This document shows positions 1 to 8,843 of a DNA stretch of 45,488 bases, piece after piece. Every line of letters begins with the position of its first letter. The stretch's first letter is position 1. Below the pieces are notes generated by a model. That model searched no databases. It was given only the letters and a program-made list of their open reading frames with translations, and was not told the DNA's origin. The position numbers and the translations under genes were made by a program. Source of the stretch: Clostridia bacterium (lineage in GTDB: Bacteria; Bacillota; Clostridia; UBA1381); NCBI GenBank assembly GCA_017443895.1, contig JAFSXU010000057.1:1-45488 (forward strand). Reading direction: 5' to 3'.

Positions 1-66
1 AACGGAGAAAATATACAGAATGTAGGTACTGCAAGCTGGACAGATATGATGAACTATAACGACTAA
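1..66 (+). CDS. C-terminal end of an upstream gene (partial)
   Basis: Frame 1 is open from the first base to a TAA at 64-66, giving 21 residues that end in WTDMMNYND. A hairpin terminator follows within 15 bases, as expected at the end of a real gene. Too little is visible to name a family. The start lies outside the window. Confidence 0.5.
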   Translation, partial: NGENIQNVGTASWTDMMNYND

Positions 67-79
67 TGCAGATACAACA

Positions 80-111
80 GCGGAGTGTGGCTTTGCCATG
101 CTCCGTTTTTT
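80..111 (+). terminator. Intrinsic terminator of the partial upstream gene
   Basis: CGGAG-TG-TGG pairs with CCA-TG-CTCCG around a short loop and is followed directly by six T. It sits 14 bases after the stop codon of the partial gene. Confidence 0.7.
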
Positions 112-137
112 GTGCGGTATCGGGGCATTTTGTGCGG

Positions 138-304
138 TAAATTTTGGTTTATGGTACCATTTGGGTTACGGTAAATTGGTATGGTCGTAGGGGCAGGTCT
201 CCGTGCCTGCCCGTATCCCCGATAATGCATACTGGGAACGGGAGGGCATGGAAACCCTCCCCTACAAATTGCGATCCCCATTTACGCATATAAACCCAAA
301 TTTA
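138..304 (-). repeat. Interspersed palindromic repeat, copy 1 (reverse orientation)
   Basis: Begins with TAAATTTTGGTTTA and ends with TAAACCCAAATTTA, an imperfect terminal inverted repeat. Inside are two G/C-rich hairpins (GGGCAGG..CCTGCCC and GGGAGGG..CCCTCCC) flanked by GTAAATTGGTATGGTCGTAGG and CCTACAAATT..CCCATTTACG. Taking the copies at 2243-10196 as forward, this one is reversed. Sequence after the right end (CGCCATATTATCAAAGAAAA and on to about 343) is shared only with the copy at 43619, so both carry a longer version. No coding potential is apparent. Confidence 0.85.
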
Positions 305-444
305 TCCCAAACCGCCATATTATCAAAGAAAAATCGAAGATTTTTCCACCGTAATTATTCATTATTCATCATTCATTATTCATTTAATCAAATTTACACA
401 TTTTCTATTCACAAAAATTTAATATTTAAGTTAGACAAAAACAG

Positions 445-473
445 TTGATTTTTTTAATTGATAGTGGTATATT
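445..473 (+). promoter_or_regulatory. Promoter of the tandem membrane-protein operon
   Basis: TTGATT (445-450), a 17-base spacer and TATATT (468-473) form a sigma-A type promoter about 50 bases before the first start codon. Confidence 0.6.
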
Positions 474-525
474 ATATGGGATATGATAATTGCATATATG
501 CGTACAAATGAAAGGGGAAACAAAT

Positions 526-1170
526 ATGGCAAGACCTGTTAAGGAAAAAGCAACGCCAATGGACAAGATGATGACCTTATGCGTTGTAATCATCATTCTG
601 ATAGTGGCGGCACTTGGAGTTTTTGCAACATACGGTAAGATTTCTGCAAACATTGAGGAAAAGGCAGTATCAGAGGAAGCAACAAGCATCCAGAACGGAG
701 AGCAGGAGCCGACTGTAAGGTACCTTGCAAACCAGGCAGGCATTTCGGTTGATGAGTACTTAAAAAAGTACGGCTTGGCAATTGGTGACGGTATCACAAA
801 GACATCAACTCAGAGTGAGATTGCATCAAAAATGACCGTTGAAAACCGTTATAAGTACATTGACGAGTCTAACAGTGCAGAGGAAGCAACAGATGTCGAG
901 AAGCTCTTGACGGACTGGGGTGCAGCAGATTTAGGCATAACAAAGGACACCGTTTGGGAAGAGGCAGAGGCTAAAATCCCGTTTAAGAAGTATGTTGGCG
1001 AGGATTATGATACTATGGTTGAGCAGTACAAAAACGCAGGCTATGATTTAAGCTCAATCACAGACGATATGTCAATTAAGGATGCCAATGAGAAGCTTGA
1101 GGAGATAATGTCGGCAGGTCCTACGCTTGCAACACCTACTCCTGCTCCTACAGAGGCACCGGCTGAATAA
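526..1170 (+). CDS. Membrane-anchored acidic protein of unknown function
   Basis: A 214-residue protein. The ATG at 526 is preferred over the in-frame ATG at 490 because AAAGGGG lies 9 bases before it. Residues ~14-37 form one hydrophobic segment (LCVVIIILIVAALGVFATYG) after a basic N-terminus, so the protein is probably anchored with its C-terminal part outside. The rest is Glu/Thr-rich and contains GISVDEYLKKYGL and a later W..E..I..KKYVGEDYD block; it ends in a Pro/Thr/Ala-rich tail. The downstream gene has the same blocks (TVPEFLEKFGLP and W..EGEIAVKDYIGGED), so the two are paralogues in one operon, 37 bases apart. I recognise no named family. Confidence 0.8.
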   Translation: MARPVKEKATPMDKMMTLCVVIIILIVAALGVFATYGKISANIEEKAVSEEATSIQNGEQEPTVRYLANQAGISVDEYLKKYGLAIGDGITKTSTQSEIASKMTVENRYKYIDESNSAEEATDVEKLLTDWGAADLGITKDTVWEEAEAKIPFKKYVGEDYDTMVEQYKNAGYDLSSITDDMSIKDANEKLEEIMSAGPTLATPTPAPTEAPAE

Positions 1171-1207
1171 ATTTTATTTAAAATAAGATAGAAAGGTTTT
1201 AATTATC

Positions 1208-2176
1208 ATGGCAGACGAGAAGAATTTGAATGAAGAAATTGAAGAGGTAACAGAGGAAGTTACAGAAGCTCAAGAGGCGACAGCAGAAGATGTTGCCGAA
1301 GAGTCAACACAGGCAGTAGAGGAAACAGCAGAAGATGTGGCCGAAGATGCAACAGAGGCAGTAGAGGAAACAGCAGCAGAAGTTGTCGAAGTTGAAGAGG
1401 TTTCAGAGGTAGATAAAGCAGTTGCACAGGCTATGGCTGAGCGTGACGCGCAGGAGGCGGCAGCAAAGGCAAAGAAGTCAAAGACTGCAAAGAAGGTTGT
1501 TGCAATCGCTGCGGCAGTAGTTGTGGTTTTAGGCGCAGTTGCAAGCGGATTTGTAACAAGAAGCTCAGACGGCGGTGTTAAGTTCAGCACATACGCAGGC
1601 TGGTTACCAAAGCTTTGTAACCCATATAACCACAAGGGCTTTGTTGATGTTACAGGCAACACTATAGGCGATATATCGGCACAGATGGGTATGACAGTAC
1701 CGGAGTTTCTTGAGAAGTTCGGTTTACCTGCCGATATGAAGGCAAGTACAATGGAAATGGCAGCTCTTTACATGATGCCGACAAAGCATTATGCAGAGGA
1801 TATTTGCGGAATTGACTTCGCACAGTTAAAGGAAATCTTACACATTCCCGAAAAGACAGCTGACGGCGAGGAGATAACAGAGGAAACTCCTTGGTATATA
1901 GTTGAGGGTGAGATCGCAGTTAAGGACTATATCGGCGGTGAGGATAAGCTTGATGAGTTCAAGACACAGTACGGTCTTGGTGACGATGTAACAGGCGATA
2001 CCTTGTGGAAGGATATAAGAACAACTGTTGATACAAAGGCAAAAGAGTCAAGATTAGAAAGCCAGAAGGCTACAGAGGAGGCTCCTGCTGAGGATACAGA
2101 AGCTACAGAAGAACCCACAGAGGAAACAACCGAGGAGACTGCACAGGCAACTCCCGAGGCTGAAAAAGCAGAATAA
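1208..2176 (+). CDS. Membrane-anchored acidic protein, paralogue of the upstream gene
   Basis: 322 residues, ATG preceded by GAAAGG. The first ~75 residues are an extremely acidic low-complexity stretch built on EETAEDVAE-type repeats, followed by a Lys-rich patch and one transmembrane helix at ~95-118 (VVAIAAAVVVVLGAVASGFV). The presumed extracellular part has two related blocks, GMTVPEFLEKFGLPADM and YIGGEDKLDEFKTQYGLGDD, matching the gene before it. The C-terminus is again a Glu/Thr/Ala tail. Placement of the acidic repeat inside the cell is inferred from the positive patch before the helix. Function unknown. A terminator 18 bases downstream closes the operon. Confidence 0.8.
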   Translation: MADEKNLNEEIEEVTEEVTEAQEATAEDVAEESTQAVEETAEDVAEDATEAVEETAAEVVEVEEVSEVDKAVAQAMAERDAQEAAAKAKKSKTAKKVVAIAAAVVVVLGAVASGFVTRSSDGGVKFSTYAGWLPKLCNPYNHKGFVDVTGNTIGDISAQMGMTVPEFLEKFGLPADMKASTMEMAALYMMPTKHYAEDICGIDFAQLKEILHIPEKTADGEEITEETPWYIVEGEIAVKDYIGGEDKLDEFKTQYGLGDDVTGDTLWKDIRTTVDTKAKESRLESQKATEEAPAEDTEATEEPTEETTEETAQATPEAEKAE

Positions 2177-2194
2177 AACAGAATGAAATATAAA

Positions 2195-2229
2195 GGACTG
2201 TCCGTATTCAATACGGACGGTCTTTTTTT
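2195..2229 (+). terminator. Terminator of the tandem membrane-protein operon
   Basis: GACTGTCCGTATT pairs with AATACGGACGGTC, then seven T. Confidence 0.85.
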
Positions 2230-2242
2230 ACACGATTTTAAT

Positions 2243-2401
2243 ATAAATTTTGGTTTATGTGTGTAAATGGGTATTGTAATTGTAGGGCAGGGGCTTGCTC
2301 CTGCCGTATCCCCGATACCGTAAACAACGGTTGGAGCAAGCCCCAACCCTACGACCATACCAATTTACCGTAATCAAAATGATACGCTAAACCAAAATTT
2401 A
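2243..2401 (+). repeat. Interspersed palindromic repeat, copy 2
   Basis: Perfect terminal inverted repeats TAAATTTTGGTTTA (2243-2256) and TAAACCAAAATTTA (2388-2401). The interior has GTAAATGGGTATTGTAATTG, a GGCAGGGGC..GCTCCTGCC hairpin, a GGTTGGAGC..GCCCCAACC hairpin and CGACCATACCAATTTACCG. About 159 bp, non-coding. Confidence 0.9.
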
Positions 2402-2513
2402 TATTGCCATGGAACAAATCAATATATAATCACCAAATGGAGTGTATGCATTTTTATGCGGGCAGTTCGTTTTTTGTAACTGAAAAAACATAAAAAATGT
2501 CTGTAAATTATAA

Positions 2514-2542
2514 TTGCAATTTAAAAGCATATATGTTAAGAT
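2514..2542 (+). promoter_or_regulatory. Possible promoter of the rhamnosidase gene
   Basis: TTGCAA (2514-2519), 17 bases and TAAGAT (2537-2542), about 34 bases before the start codon. The -10 is not a perfect match. Confidence 0.45.
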
Positions 2543-2575
2543 AAATTAAATTTTTATAAATGGGGATTTAGTACA

Positions 2576-5500
2576 ATGCTTTACGATTTAAAAGTTAATT
2601 CCATGCACAGTCCTTTGGGAATTGACACAGTGCACCCGACATTTTCATGGAAGATGCACAGCAACAAAAAAAACACCATACAGGCATCATATCGCATTAT
2701 GGTATCGGAAAATGCGTCTTTTTCAGATTGCGTTTGGGACAGCACCACTGTTTTATCAAGGTCAAGTCATGATATAGAATATATGGGCGATGAGCTTATA
2801 CCGCAAACCAAATACTTTGTACAAGTTACGGTTTGCGACAATTTTGGAAATTCCGACACACAACAAACCTGCTTTGAGACAGGTCTTATGTGCGAGGACT
2901 ACTCAAACTGGACAGACGGCAAAAATACGGCGCAATGGATTGGCTCGCCATACGATACCGTGAACACGGGCGCAGTCAGCTCATACAGATTTTCCGTAAA
3001 TTTCAAGGCGCTTGACGGAACCTGCGGAATTGTCGTAAATGCGAGAAACCGTGATAAATATGTGTTGTTTGGCGTGGACACAATAAGCAGGGAGCTGTTT
3101 ACATATGAAAAAAGCTCAAATTCATGGAGCGGCTCACGCGCCGAAGGTGTAAAGCCGTATTTTAACACGCTCGGAAAAGGCGGATATAAAATCCCTCAGC
3201 AGGCAATCCCCGAGGGCACCGAATTTGACGAGCACAGCTTTTTGCTTTTTGCAAATGACGGAGTTGTAACGGTTAAGATTGACGGTATAAGCGTTATTGA
3301 CAATGAAGAGATTTTTGTAACGGAAAAGCCGTTCCACCCGTACAAAAAGCGACTGTTTATGTTCGGCTTTGAGCAGGCGGCATCAAGGGCAGAGTACGAC
3401 AACTTAAAGATTGAGGCGCTTTCCCCATACAATAAGGTCTTGGTTGATGACGGGTTTGATAACCCATACTCACACCTTGCATCACTCGGAAAAATCGAGG
3501 ACGGAGTGCTAAAGGTATATAACGAATTTAACCTTACCGTTCCCGATCCTGCGGTTGCGGTAAGAAAGCAGGTAAATATTGACAAGGATATAGAAAGCGT
3601 AAGGCTTTATGCAACCGCACGGGGCGTTTACGATATTTATATAAACGGCAAAAAGGTAAATAACGATTACCTAAACCCGGGCTTTACCGATTACCGTTTA
3701 AGGATAATGTATCAAACATACGATGTAACAGACTGCTTTAAAAGCGGTGTAAATACATTGGGCGCTCTGGTGGGTAACGGCTATTACAGCGGATTTTTGG
3801 GCTATTCAAATATGCCTATGATATACGGAAGCCGTCCCTCATTTTTGGGAAAGCTCACGGTTACATATAAAGACGGAACAAAGGCAAGTTTCGTAACAGA
3901 TGATAGTTGGCAGTTTTCAAACAGCGGTCCTGTTTTATTTAACGACTACTTAAACGGCGAAACCTATGATAACAGGCTATCATACGATTGGGAGGATTTA
4001 AAATCCCCCAAATGGACGGCTTGTGCCGTTATATCACCGCCAAGCGACAGCCCTGTTCCCACAAACGGCGAAAGTGTAGACGAACATTTTAAGATTACTG
4101 CGCAGTACGGACCTTGCGCAACGGTGTATAAGGAGATACAGGGTAAGTTTATGTGTGAGATGCCGACAGGGCATTTTGTGTATGATTTGGGGCAAAATAT
4201 TGTCGGCACTGTCCGTATCCGTGTTAAGGGAAACAGGGGCGACACCATAAAAGTCCAGTATGGCGAGATGTGCTATCAGTCGGGCGAGGTGTATCTGAGG
4301 AATTTAAGGTCCGCATTTAATACAGATGTGTTTATCCTAAACGGCGATAGTAACGGCGAGGAATTTATCCCGACCTTTACATCGCATGGCTTCAGATATG
4401 TAGAAATTACAGGCAATGGCTACAGCCTTCAAGATAAAAATATTATCCTTGATGTAACGGGACTTGTGCTTACAAACACCGTTACAGACACGGGCTTTTT
4501 CGAGTGCTCGGACGAGAGGGTAAACAAGCTGTTTTCAAATATCCTGTGGGGACAGCGAGGAAACTCTTTGCTTGTATATACCGACTGTCCGCAGCGCAAC
4601 GAGCGAATGGGCTGGACGGGTGATGCACAGGTGTTTGCAAGAACGGCATCATATAATGCGGATATAAAAATGTTTATGAGCAAGTGGCTTCGGGATGTGC
4701 GGGACGCGCAGATTATGTATAACAAGCAGGGCGCCGTTCCCGATACCGCACCGCTTGGCGGCGACAACAGAGCGGACGCGTGCGCAGGCTGGGCGGATGC
4801 GGCGGTAATTGTGCCGTGGGAGCTGTTCCGCTCATGCGGAGATATAAATATCCTCAGGGATAATTACAATATGATGAAAAACTGGGTCGAATACCAGAAC
4901 AGAGAGAGCAGGAGAAATACAGGACTGAGGACTGTTGACGGAAAAGAGATGTGGGAGCAGTCCGACTTCTCAAGGGAGCCGTATATCCAGACACAGCAAT
5001 CCCGTGGCGACCACCTGACCTTTGACAAATCAACTCCGTTTATCCTCTCCGCAACGGCGTATGCGGCAAGAGTTGCCGATATTATGGTTAAGGTTTCGGG
5101 ATTTTTGGGCATTGACGAGGATGTAAAAAAATACAGCGAGCTTTATAATAATATAAAAACCGCATTTTGCGATGCATGGGTAAAGGATGACGGCTCAATC
5201 GCATACTGGGGCGAAATGAGCATGGACGGCATAAACAAGACCTATTACAGCGAGAAATCGGAAAATAAGCCCTCACAGACTGCATATGTTTTAGCTCTTG
5301 AATTTAATTTAATACCAAAGGACAGGATAGAGAATGCAAAGAAGTATCTAAAACAGGCAATAAAGCGTGAGGGAGATAAGCTCACAGTCGGATTTTTGGG
5401 CATATCCCATCTAAACCCTGCGCTTACAAAGGTCGGCATGTCGGATATGGCGTATAAGCTTCTGTTACAGGACGAAAACCCAAGCTGGCTATACAGCGTT

Positions 5501-5878
5501 AAAAACGGCGCAACCACCATTTGGGAGCGTTGGAACTCGTATATTGCCGAGAGCGACACCTTCGGCGATGTTTCCATGAACTCGTTTAACCATTATTCGT
5601 ACGGCGCGGTAGGCGAATGGCTGTTTATGAGTATGTTAGGTATTGAGCCTGCGTATCCGGGCTATGAAAAGATACTTATAAAGCCACACTTGGGCGATGG
5701 GATAAGCTATGCAAGGGGCAGTATCAACAGTCCTTACGGTGTTATAAAAAGCGGTTGGGAAAAAACGGATAGCCAAAATATTTTAAGAGTTGAAATCCCT
5801 GCAAACACAACTGCAAGAGTCGAGTTTGGGGGCGAGGTATACGAAATCGGCTCCGGAGAATATGAGTTTCGGGACTAA
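2576..5878 (+). CDS. Alpha-L-rhamnosidase, GH78 family, cytoplasmic
   Basis: 1100 residues. Removes terminal alpha-L-rhamnose from oligosaccharides or glycosides by inverting hydrolysis. In order: an N-terminal fibronectin-like region (starts LYDLKVNSMHSPLGID), an inserted ~150-residue stretch around 130-285 that looks like a concanavalin/LamG-type jelly roll (inference), the rhamnosidase N-domain (~320-410, with YINGKKVN and NPGFTDY), a beta-sandwich (VYDLGQNIVGTVRI), and the (alpha/alpha)6 catalytic barrel with the family block DCPQRNERMGWTGDAQ at ~669-684 and GATTIWERW at ~978-986. These acidic motifs are where GH78 catalytic residues lie. No signal peptide, so imported rhamno-oligosaccharides are the likely substrate. 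Single-gene unit with a weak GGGGA ribosome site. The product, rhamnose, fits the aldolase-containing microcompartment at 34536-43363. Confidence 0.9.
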   Translation: MLYDLKVNSMHSPLGIDTVHPTFSWKMHSNKKNTIQASYRIMVSENASFSDCVWDSTTVLSRSSHDIEYMGDELIPQTKYFVQVTVCDNFGNSDTQQTCFETGLMCEDYSNWTDGKNTAQWIGSPYDTVNTGAVSSYRFSVNFKALDGTCGIVVNARNRDKYVLFGVDTISRELFTYEKSSNSWSGSRAEGVKPYFNTLGKGGYKIPQQAIPEGTEFDEHSFLLFANDGVVTVKIDGISVIDNEEIFVTEKPFHPYKKRLFMFGFEQAASRAEYDNLKIEALSPYNKVLVDDGFDNPYSHLASLGKIEDGVLKVYNEFNLTVPDPAVAVRKQVNIDKDIESVRLYATARGVYDIYINGKKVNNDYLNPGFTDYRLRIMYQTYDVTDCFKSGVNTLGALVGNGYYSGFLGYSNMPMIYGSRPSFLGKLTVTYKDGTKASFVTDDSWQFSNSGPVLFNDYLNGETYDNRLSYDWEDLKSPKWTACAVISPPSDSPVPTNGESVDEHFKITAQYGPCATVYKEIQGKFMCEMPTGHFVYDLGQNIVGTVRIRVKGNRGDTIKVQYGEMCYQSGEVYLRNLRSAFNTDVFILNGDSNGEEFIPTFTSHGFRYVEITGNGYSLQDKNIILDVTGLVLTNTVTDTGFFECSDERVNKLFSNILWGQRGNSLLVYTDCPQRNERMGWTGDAQVFARTASYNADIKMFMSKWLRDVRDAQIMYNKQGAVPDTAPLGGDNRADACAGWADAAVIVPWELFRSCGDINILRDNYNMMKNWVEYQNRESRRNTGLRTVDGKEMWEQSDFSREPYIQTQQSRGDHLTFDKSTPFILSATAYAARVADIMVKVSGFLGIDEDVKKYSELYNNIKTAFCDAWVKDDGSIAYWGEMSMDGINKTYYSEKSENKPSQTAYVLALEFNLIPKDRIENAKKYLKQAIKREGDKLTVGFLGISHLNPALTKVGMSDMAYKLLLQDENPSWLYSVKNGATTIWERWNSYIAESDTFGDVSMNSFNHYSYGAVGEWLFMSMLGIEPAYPGYEKILIKPHLGDGISYARGSINSPYGVIKSGWEKTDSQNILRVEIPANTTARVEFGGEVYEIGSGEYEFRD

Positions 5879-5903
5879 AACCTGAAAAAATTGAAAAAAA
5901 TAC

Positions 5904-5931
5904 TTGAAATTTTGTCACTATATGGTATACT
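5904..5931 (+). promoter_or_regulatory. Promoter of the glycine-riboswitch transcript
   Basis: TTGAAA (5904-5909), 16 bases and TATACT (5926-5931), just upstream of the aptamer. Confidence 0.75.
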
Positions 5932-5961
5932 AATTGTATTATTGAAATGAATAAGGGTTAG

Positions 5962-6131
5962 AAACGGCAGCTTGCTGCCGTTTGTAACGCTCCGGAGAAG
6001 CTCACAAAAATGAGTGCCGAAGGTGTACGGACTGAAAAGTTTAATCTCTCAGGCAAAAGGACGGAGGAATTTCGGTTAAAAATCGTTATATCCAAAACCA
6101 AAATCGGAGCATATTAAAAATGCTCTTTTTT
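5962..6131 (+). promoter_or_regulatory. Glycine riboswitch, single aptamer with terminator
   Basis: The aptamer (about 5989-6066) shows the class signatures: CTCCGGAGAAGCTCAC, GAGTGCCGAAGGTGTA, CTCTCAGGCAAAAGGACGGAG. Only one aptamer is present. A very stable hairpin just before it (AAACGGCAGC-TT-GCTGCCGTTT, 5962-5983) is where singlet riboswitches carry a ghost-aptamer stem; that assignment is inference. A terminator hairpin (6107-6131) forms the expression platform, so glycine binding most likely favours read-through. The gene downstream is an alanine/glycine symporter, a known partner of this riboswitch class. Confidence 0.93.
6107..6131 (+). terminator. Riboswitch expression-platform terminator
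   Basis: GAGCAT, a 7-base loop, ATGCTC and six T. It ends 34 bases before the symporter start, so it must be bypassed for expression. Confidence 0.85.
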
Positions 6132-6165
6132 GTTTCTTAAAATTATTAAAAGGGGAAAAGGGAAA

Positions 6166-7569
6166 ATGGAAACTTTAAACAACATTTTAACTGCTGTTGA
6201 TGATTTCGTATGGGGACCTGTCATGCTTATTTTACTGGTTGGCACAGGTATATTCCTTACCATACGGACAGGCTTTTTGCCGTGGCGGAACTTAGGCTAT
6301 GCCATAAAGAAAACGCTTAGCAAAGAGGCAAGAAAAAAGAGCGGTAAGGGTGATGTATCGCCGTTCTCGGCGCTTACAACCGCACTTGCCGCAACGATAG
6401 GTACAGGTAACATTGTCGGCGTTGCAACGGCTATGGTATCGGGCGGACCCGGAGCATTGGTATGGATGTGGATAAGTGCGGCATTTGGCTTAACATCAAA
6501 GTTCTCGGAGTGTATGCTTGCGATAAAGTACCGTGAGGTAAACGAAAAGGGCGAGATGTCGGGCGGACCGATGTACACAATGAAAAACGCTCTGCCATGG
6601 AAGAAATTAGGCATAGTTTTGGGATTTTTGTTTGCATTGTTTGCAGTGGTTGCATCGTTTGGTATCGGTAACCTGACACAGGCAAACTCAATCTCGGACG
6701 CAATGTCAACTACATTCTCTGTTCCCACATGGGTAACGGGTATTGTTTTAACAGTTCTTGCGCTTATTATCATTATCGGCGGAATACAGTGGATTTCAAA
6801 GGTATCGTCAATCGTCGTTCCCGTAATGGCAATTTTCTATATCATTTGCGGACTTATCGTTATTATTTGTAACATCAAGAACTTACCCGCAGGCGTAAAG
6901 GAAATTGTTACCATGGCGTTTAGTGTTAAGGCACTTGGCGGAGGTATGGCAGGTACTGTTGTGGCAGGAATGATGCAGGCAATGCGTTTCGGTGTTGCAA
7001 GAGGCGTGTTCTCAAATGAGGCAGGTATGGGCTCTGCTGCTATAACAGCAGCAGCCGCTACAACCGATTCACCTGTAGGTCAGGGCTATATCAATATGAC
7101 GGGTACTTTCTGGGATACAATCGTTGTTTGTACAATAACAGGCCTTGCAATTGCATCGTCGGGCGTTTTGGGTATGACAGGCGCAGACGGTGAAATGATT
7201 AAGGGCGCCGCTCTTACAATCGAGGCGTTTAAACATTCGATTTTGGGCGATTTCGGCGCAGTGCTTGTATCAATCGGTATCGCACTTTTCGCCTTCTCAA
7301 CAATCCTTGGCTGGGAGTATCACGGCGAAAAAGCGTTTGAGTATCTGTTTAAAACTCATAAGTATAATATGATTTACAGAATTGTATTCTCACTTATCGT
7401 TTATGTCGGCGCAACCACCACCTTAGAGGTTGCATGGAACTTCTCCGATATTGCAAACGCTCTTATGGCAATCCCCAACCTTATCTGTATGCTTCTCTTA
7501 AGCGGTGAGATTGCAAAGGATATGAAGGAATATCAGGCAGTGATTAAGGCAGAGAAATCTAAAAAATAA
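6166..7569 (+). CDS. Alanine/glycine:cation symporter (AGCS family)
   Basis: 467 residues, an integral membrane protein that imports alanine or glycine with Na+. ATG at 6166 is chosen because AAAAGGGGAAAAGGG precedes it; the longer TTG-started frame would overlap the terminator stem. Family signatures include GPGALVWMWISAAFGLTSKFSECMLA (split across 145-170 in usual numbering), GGPMYTM and the highly conserved GVFSNEAGMGSAAITAAAA region. About ten to eleven hydrophobic helices, normal length. Expression is under the upstream glycine riboswitch, which makes glycine the likely physiological substrate. Followed by its own terminator. Confidence 0.95.
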   Translation: METLNNILTAVDDFVWGPVMLILLVGTGIFLTIRTGFLPWRNLGYAIKKTLSKEARKKSGKGDVSPFSALTTALAATIGTGNIVGVATAMVSGGPGALVWMWISAAFGLTSKFSECMLAIKYREVNEKGEMSGGPMYTMKNALPWKKLGIVLGFLFALFAVVASFGIGNLTQANSISDAMSTTFSVPTWVTGIVLTVLALIIIIGGIQWISKVSSIVVPVMAIFYIICGLIVIICNIKNLPAGVKEIVTMAFSVKALGGGMAGTVVAGMMQAMRFGVARGVFSNEAGMGSAAITAAAATTDSPVGQGYINMTGTFWDTIVVCTITGLAIASSGVLGMTGADGEMIKGAALTIEAFKHSILGDFGAVLVSIGIALFAFSTILGWEYHGEKAFEYLFKTHKYNMIYRIVFSLIVYVGATTTLEVAWNFSDIANALMAIPNLICMLLLSGEIAKDMKEYQAVIKAEKSKK

Positions 7570-7583
7570 AAATGAAAAAATAA

Positions 7584-7624
7584 GGCTGTACACCGATAAG
7601 CTCCCGTGTACAGCCGTTTTTTTT
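7584..7624 (+). terminator. Terminator of the symporter gene
   Basis: GGCTGTACAC pairs with GTGTACAGCC, followed by G and eight T. Confidence 0.9.
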
Positions 7625-7633
7625 GCGTAAAGA

Positions 7634-7796
7634 TAAATTTTGGTTTGGCGGTGTAAATGGGTATTGTAATTGTAGGGCAGGGGCCAAGCGAGTGCCGTGT
7701 CCCCGATAACGCATATTTGGAACGGTTGGAGCAAGCCCCAACCCTACGACCATACCAATTTACGATTTTACAATGGTATGCTAACACCAAATTCAA
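7634..7796 (+). repeat. Interspersed palindromic repeat, copy 3
   Basis: Starts TAAATTTTGGTTTG; the right end has decayed to TAACACCAAATTCAA. The interior is as in the copy at 2243, but the first hairpin has been altered (GGCCAAGCGAGTGCCG), so it is an older or partly converted copy. Confidence 0.85.
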
Positions 7797-7798
7797 CC

Positions 7799-8740
7799 TC
7801 AAAACCCGATTTTTTTAATATTTTCCTTTATCGTATCGGCGCTTTTATGGAGCATGGACAATTCCTGTGCATCAATGGGAATTTCCAAAATCCGCTCCAC
7901 GCCCATACCCGATAACTGTGTGGGAACGGACAGCGAAACATCGGATATTCCGTACTCGCCGTCAAAAATCCCCGAAATTGTGAGTATTGAGTTTTCGGAC
8001 AGCGCAATGCACTCAACAATCCTTGCAACTCCTGCGGCAATTGCATAGTAGGTAGCGCCCTTTTTCTCAATAATTTTATATGCGCTGTTTTTTACCTCGT
8101 TGTGCATATTGATAAGGTCCTCGTTTGTGCAAGAGCCTGTGGAGCGGAAAAATTCCTGCATACTCATTCCCGCAATATTTGTAACCGACCATGCGGCAAC
8201 CTCGCTGTCGCCGTGCTCGCCTATTATATAGGTATGACAATACCTTGCATCAACGCCCGAATGTGAGCTGATAAGGTATTTAAGGCGTGATGTGTCAAGC
8301 ACCGTACCGCTTCCGATAACCTGTGCTTTGGGTAAGCCCGAAAGCTTGTAGCTTACATAGTTTAAAATATCCACAGGGTTTGTAACTGTGAGTAAAATCA
8401 CATCCTCGGGCACAAATTTTAAGATGTTTTCAAAAATATTCCTAAAGACCTTAACATTCTTGTTAAGCAGATCAAGCCTTGTTTCGCCCTTCTTTTGGTT
8501 TGCGCCTGCCGATATTACTATAATATCGGCACCCACGCAGTCACGCCAAGTCCCCGAATACACCGATACAGGCTTTATAAACCCTGCACAGTGCGACATA
8601 TCAAGAGCGTCGCCCATGGTTTTGTCACGGTCAATGTCAATTAAAACAATCTCCGAAAAATGCCCGTAAAGCATTATCGTATATGCGCAGGTCGAGCCAA
8701 CAAGCCCGTCGCCGATTATAACCAATTTCCCCCGAAACAT
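7799..8740 (-). CDS. ldh: L-lactate dehydrogenase
   Basis: 313 residues. Interconverts pyruvate and L-lactate with NADH. The start at 8740 is chosen for AAGGAG at 8747-8752. Seen: Rossmann motif VIIGDGLVGSTCAY, Asp of VLIDID for NAD(H), NQKKGETRLDL with the Gln that marks lactate rather than malate specificity, TNPVDI, and IGEHGDSEVAAWS with the catalytic His. Single gene, divergent from infC, ending next to an interspersed repeat. A clearly diverged second ldh lies at 18976, so the two may serve different conditions; one could act on lactate from the microcompartment (inference). Confidence 0.93.
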   Translation of the reverse strand: MFRGKLVIIGDGLVGSTCAYTIMLYGHFSEIVLIDIDRDKTMGDALDMSHCAGFIKPVSVYSGTWRDCVGADIIVISAGANQKKGETRLDLLNKNVKVFRNIFENILKFVPEDVILLTVTNPVDILNYVSYKLSGLPKAQVIGSGTVLDTSRLKYLISSHSGVDARYCHTYIIGEHGDSEVAAWSVTNIAGMSMQEFFRSTGSCTNEDLINMHNEVKNSAYKIIEKKGATYYAIAAGVARIVECIALSENSILTISGIFDGEYGISDVSLSVPTQLSGMGVERILEIPIDAQELSMLHKSADTIKENIKKIGF

Positions 8741-8808
8741 AATAATCTCCTTAAAAATCAAATTTTTAGTTATTCTTTGTAAATATTAAAAAAATATGCA
8801 AAAAATGC

Positions 8809-8836
8809 TTGACAAATCCAAAGTTTATGGTATAAT
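8809..8836 (+). promoter_or_regulatory. Promoter of the infC operon
   Basis: Consensus TTGACA (8809-8814), 16 bases, consensus TATAAT (8831-8836). Confidence 0.88.
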
Positions 8837-8843
8837 TACTGGG

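Noticed and set aside
138-2401. Interspersed repeats as a CRISPR array
   Set aside because: Copies are ~160 bp, kilobases apart, in both orientations and without regular spacers or cas genes.
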